Shown here: positions 41,318 to 42,061 of the stretch, in pieces
How positions within the stretch are numbered: the stretch's first letter is position 1
Layout of the letters: every line of letters starts with the position of its first letter
Assembly (NCBI GenBank): GCA_013285985.1
Contig: JABDGR010000007.1
Span: 1-42,061, forward strand
Origin: Verrucomicrobiota bacterium
Lineage (GTDB): Bacteria; Verrucomicrobiota; Verrucomicrobiia; Opitutales; JABDGR01
Direction of reading: 5' to 3'
DNA: 42,061 nt
Notes under the pieces: model-generated
Seen by the model: only the letters and a program-made list of their open reading frames with translations
The model's database searches: none
Told to the model about the DNA's origin: nothing
Translations under genes and position numbers: made by a program

Positions 41318-41366
41318 GTCATTTATGCCGCGGAGGCACTTGCCTTTTTTGCCGAAAGAAATAGAG

Positions 41367-41395
41367 TTGATTTAAGGCGGGAGGATCCCTAAATA
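41367..41395 (+). promoter_or_regulatory. Possible sigma-70 promoter of the right-edge TPR gene
   Basis: TTGATT (41367-41372), 17-bp spacer, TAAATA (41390-41395), lying between the terminator and the ATG at 41453. Box quality is moderate. Confidence 0.35.
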
Positions 41396-41452
41396 TTACT
41401 GGTTTCCCTCCTATTTTGCAGTCCAGCCCGATTGCCCAAAGAAACTATCGCC

Positions 41453-42061
41453 ATGAGTGACCCTGCCCCCCAGACCACCGCCGCCGCCCCGGCGCCTGCC
41501 AACGCGCCAGCGCCCACACCGCCGCCGGCGCCCAAATACAAGGAAATCCCCTTCAAGGAGCTTGACCCGCGCATCCAACGCCAGATCGAACAGGCGGAGA
41601 AGGCGGTGGAAAAGAACCCCGCCATTGCCATTGAGGTTTGCACCGGCATCCTCAATACCAACCCCGCCATCCTCGAGGCCCGCAAGATCTTGCGCAAGGC
41701 CCAGAAAAAGGCCAACCCCGCCGCCGGCAAGGGCATGACCAAGCTTTTTAGCGGCCTCACCAATACGCCCTTCGTCCTCAAGGCGGGTTCGCAAATCAAG
41801 ACGGACCCCAAGGGCGTCCTTGATGCCGCGGAAAAACTTTTAGCCACCAACCCCTCCAACATTCAGGCCCTGCGTCTGGAAGCCCAGGCGGCGGTGGCGA
41901 TGACATTATGGGGCACCGCGGCCCTCGCTTACGAAGACATCCGCGAACTCGAGCCTGAAAATCTCGACAATCTGATGGCGCTGGGCAACACCCTCATCGA
42001 CGCCGGCCGGCCCAAGGAAGCCATCAAATGGGGCGAAGAAATCCTCTCCTTGCAACCCGGC
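41453..42061 (+). CDS. TPR-type protein, 5' part (cut by window edge)
   Basis: 203 codons, open to the right edge and missing from the ORF track for that reason. After a Pro/Ala-rich N-terminus (about residues 4-27) comes KYKEIPFKELDPRIQRQIEQAEKAV, then helical repeats of TPR character: NPAIAIEVCTGILNTNPAILEARKIL, DAAEKLLATNPSNIQALRLEAQAAVAM and YEDIRELEPENLDNLMALGNTLIDAGRPKEAIKWGEEIL. There is no signal peptide, so it is probably cytoplasmic. The ATG at 41453 is the first in frame and follows a plausible promoter. Function unknown; the reading frame is supported by regular TPR spacing. Confidence 0.8.
   Translation, partial: MSDPAPQTTAAAPAPANAPAPTPPPAPKYKEIPFKELDPRIQRQIEQAEKAVEKNPAIAIEVCTGILNTNPAILEARKILRKAQKKANPAAGKGMTKLFSGLTNTPFVLKAGSQIKTDPKGVLDAAEKLLATNPSNIQALRLEAQAAVAMTLWGTAALAYEDIRELEPENLDNLMALGNTLIDAGRPKEAIKWGEEILSLQPG

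Overview
The window is a high-GC bacterial chromosome segment, most likely from Verrucomicrobiota. The assignment rests on gene content: a DUF1552 Tat-exported protein, expanded oligogalacturonate-lyase-like propellers, a long WA-x-x-DP repeat protein, a myxobacterial/verrucomicrobial style Ser/Thr kinase, and a DnaG whose zinc-finger cysteines are mostly replaced by serine. Order or genus cannot be fixed from the sequence alone. There are no rRNA or tRNA genes, insertion sequences, phage genes or CRISPR arrays that I can see. Coding density is high and most long ORFs opposite the genes are high-GC shadows.

Layout. (1) 1-4653, minus strand: uvrB, dnaG and the 5' part of rpoD (runs off the left edge). 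(2) 4762-9705, minus: a type IV pilus assembly operon pilM-N-O-P-Q; a single prepilin gene lies apart at 14716-15075. (3) 10006-14616: a sugar-type cassette: RhaT-like symporter, a three-histidine-box membrane oxygenase of the desaturase/MocD type, a MocE-like Rieske ferredoxin and a xylose-isomerase-like TIM barrel, all plus strand and tightly spaced, facing a Gfo/Idh/MocA oxidoreductase on the minus strand that overlaps the last gene by 4 bp. (4) 15252-19481, minus: a DUF1552 protein followed by two paralogous exported oligogalacturonate-lyase-like propellers, one carrying an inserted LysM domain. (5) 19651-20517, plus: a small lipoprotein and a half-size FUSC membrane protein. (6) 20536-23853, minus: Ser/Thr kinase, rpoN and a divergent TsaB-like protein. 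(7) 23928-24766, plus: A-type Fe-S carrier and a PduO-type cobalamin adenosyltransferase. (8) 24847-29714, minus: TPR protein, trypsin-like protease, arginine decarboxylase speA. (9) 30006-33982, plus: WA-x-x-DP repeat protein, a BamE-like lipoprotein, then rpoZ-smpB-trmL. (10) 33995-40330, minus: a four-gene phosphorelay operon of three hybrid or simple sensor kinases and a stand-alone receiver. (11) 40727-42061, plus: an exported S26-type peptidase-like protein, a clear hairpin terminator and a TPR protein cut by the right edge.

How the genes may work together. Most of the window is housekeeping (replication, repair, transcription, tRNA modification, ribosome rescue) plus cell-surface and signalling functions. 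The most interesting unit is the RhaT / MocD-like oxygenase / MocE-like Rieske / isomerase / MocA-family set. By analogy with rhizopine catabolism it could import an O-methylated or otherwise modified sugar or cyclitol and remove the methyl group oxidatively before isomerisation and oxidation. That is inference; no substrate is visible in the sequence. The adjacent pectin-lyase-like genes would fit a plant or algal polysaccharide lifestyle.
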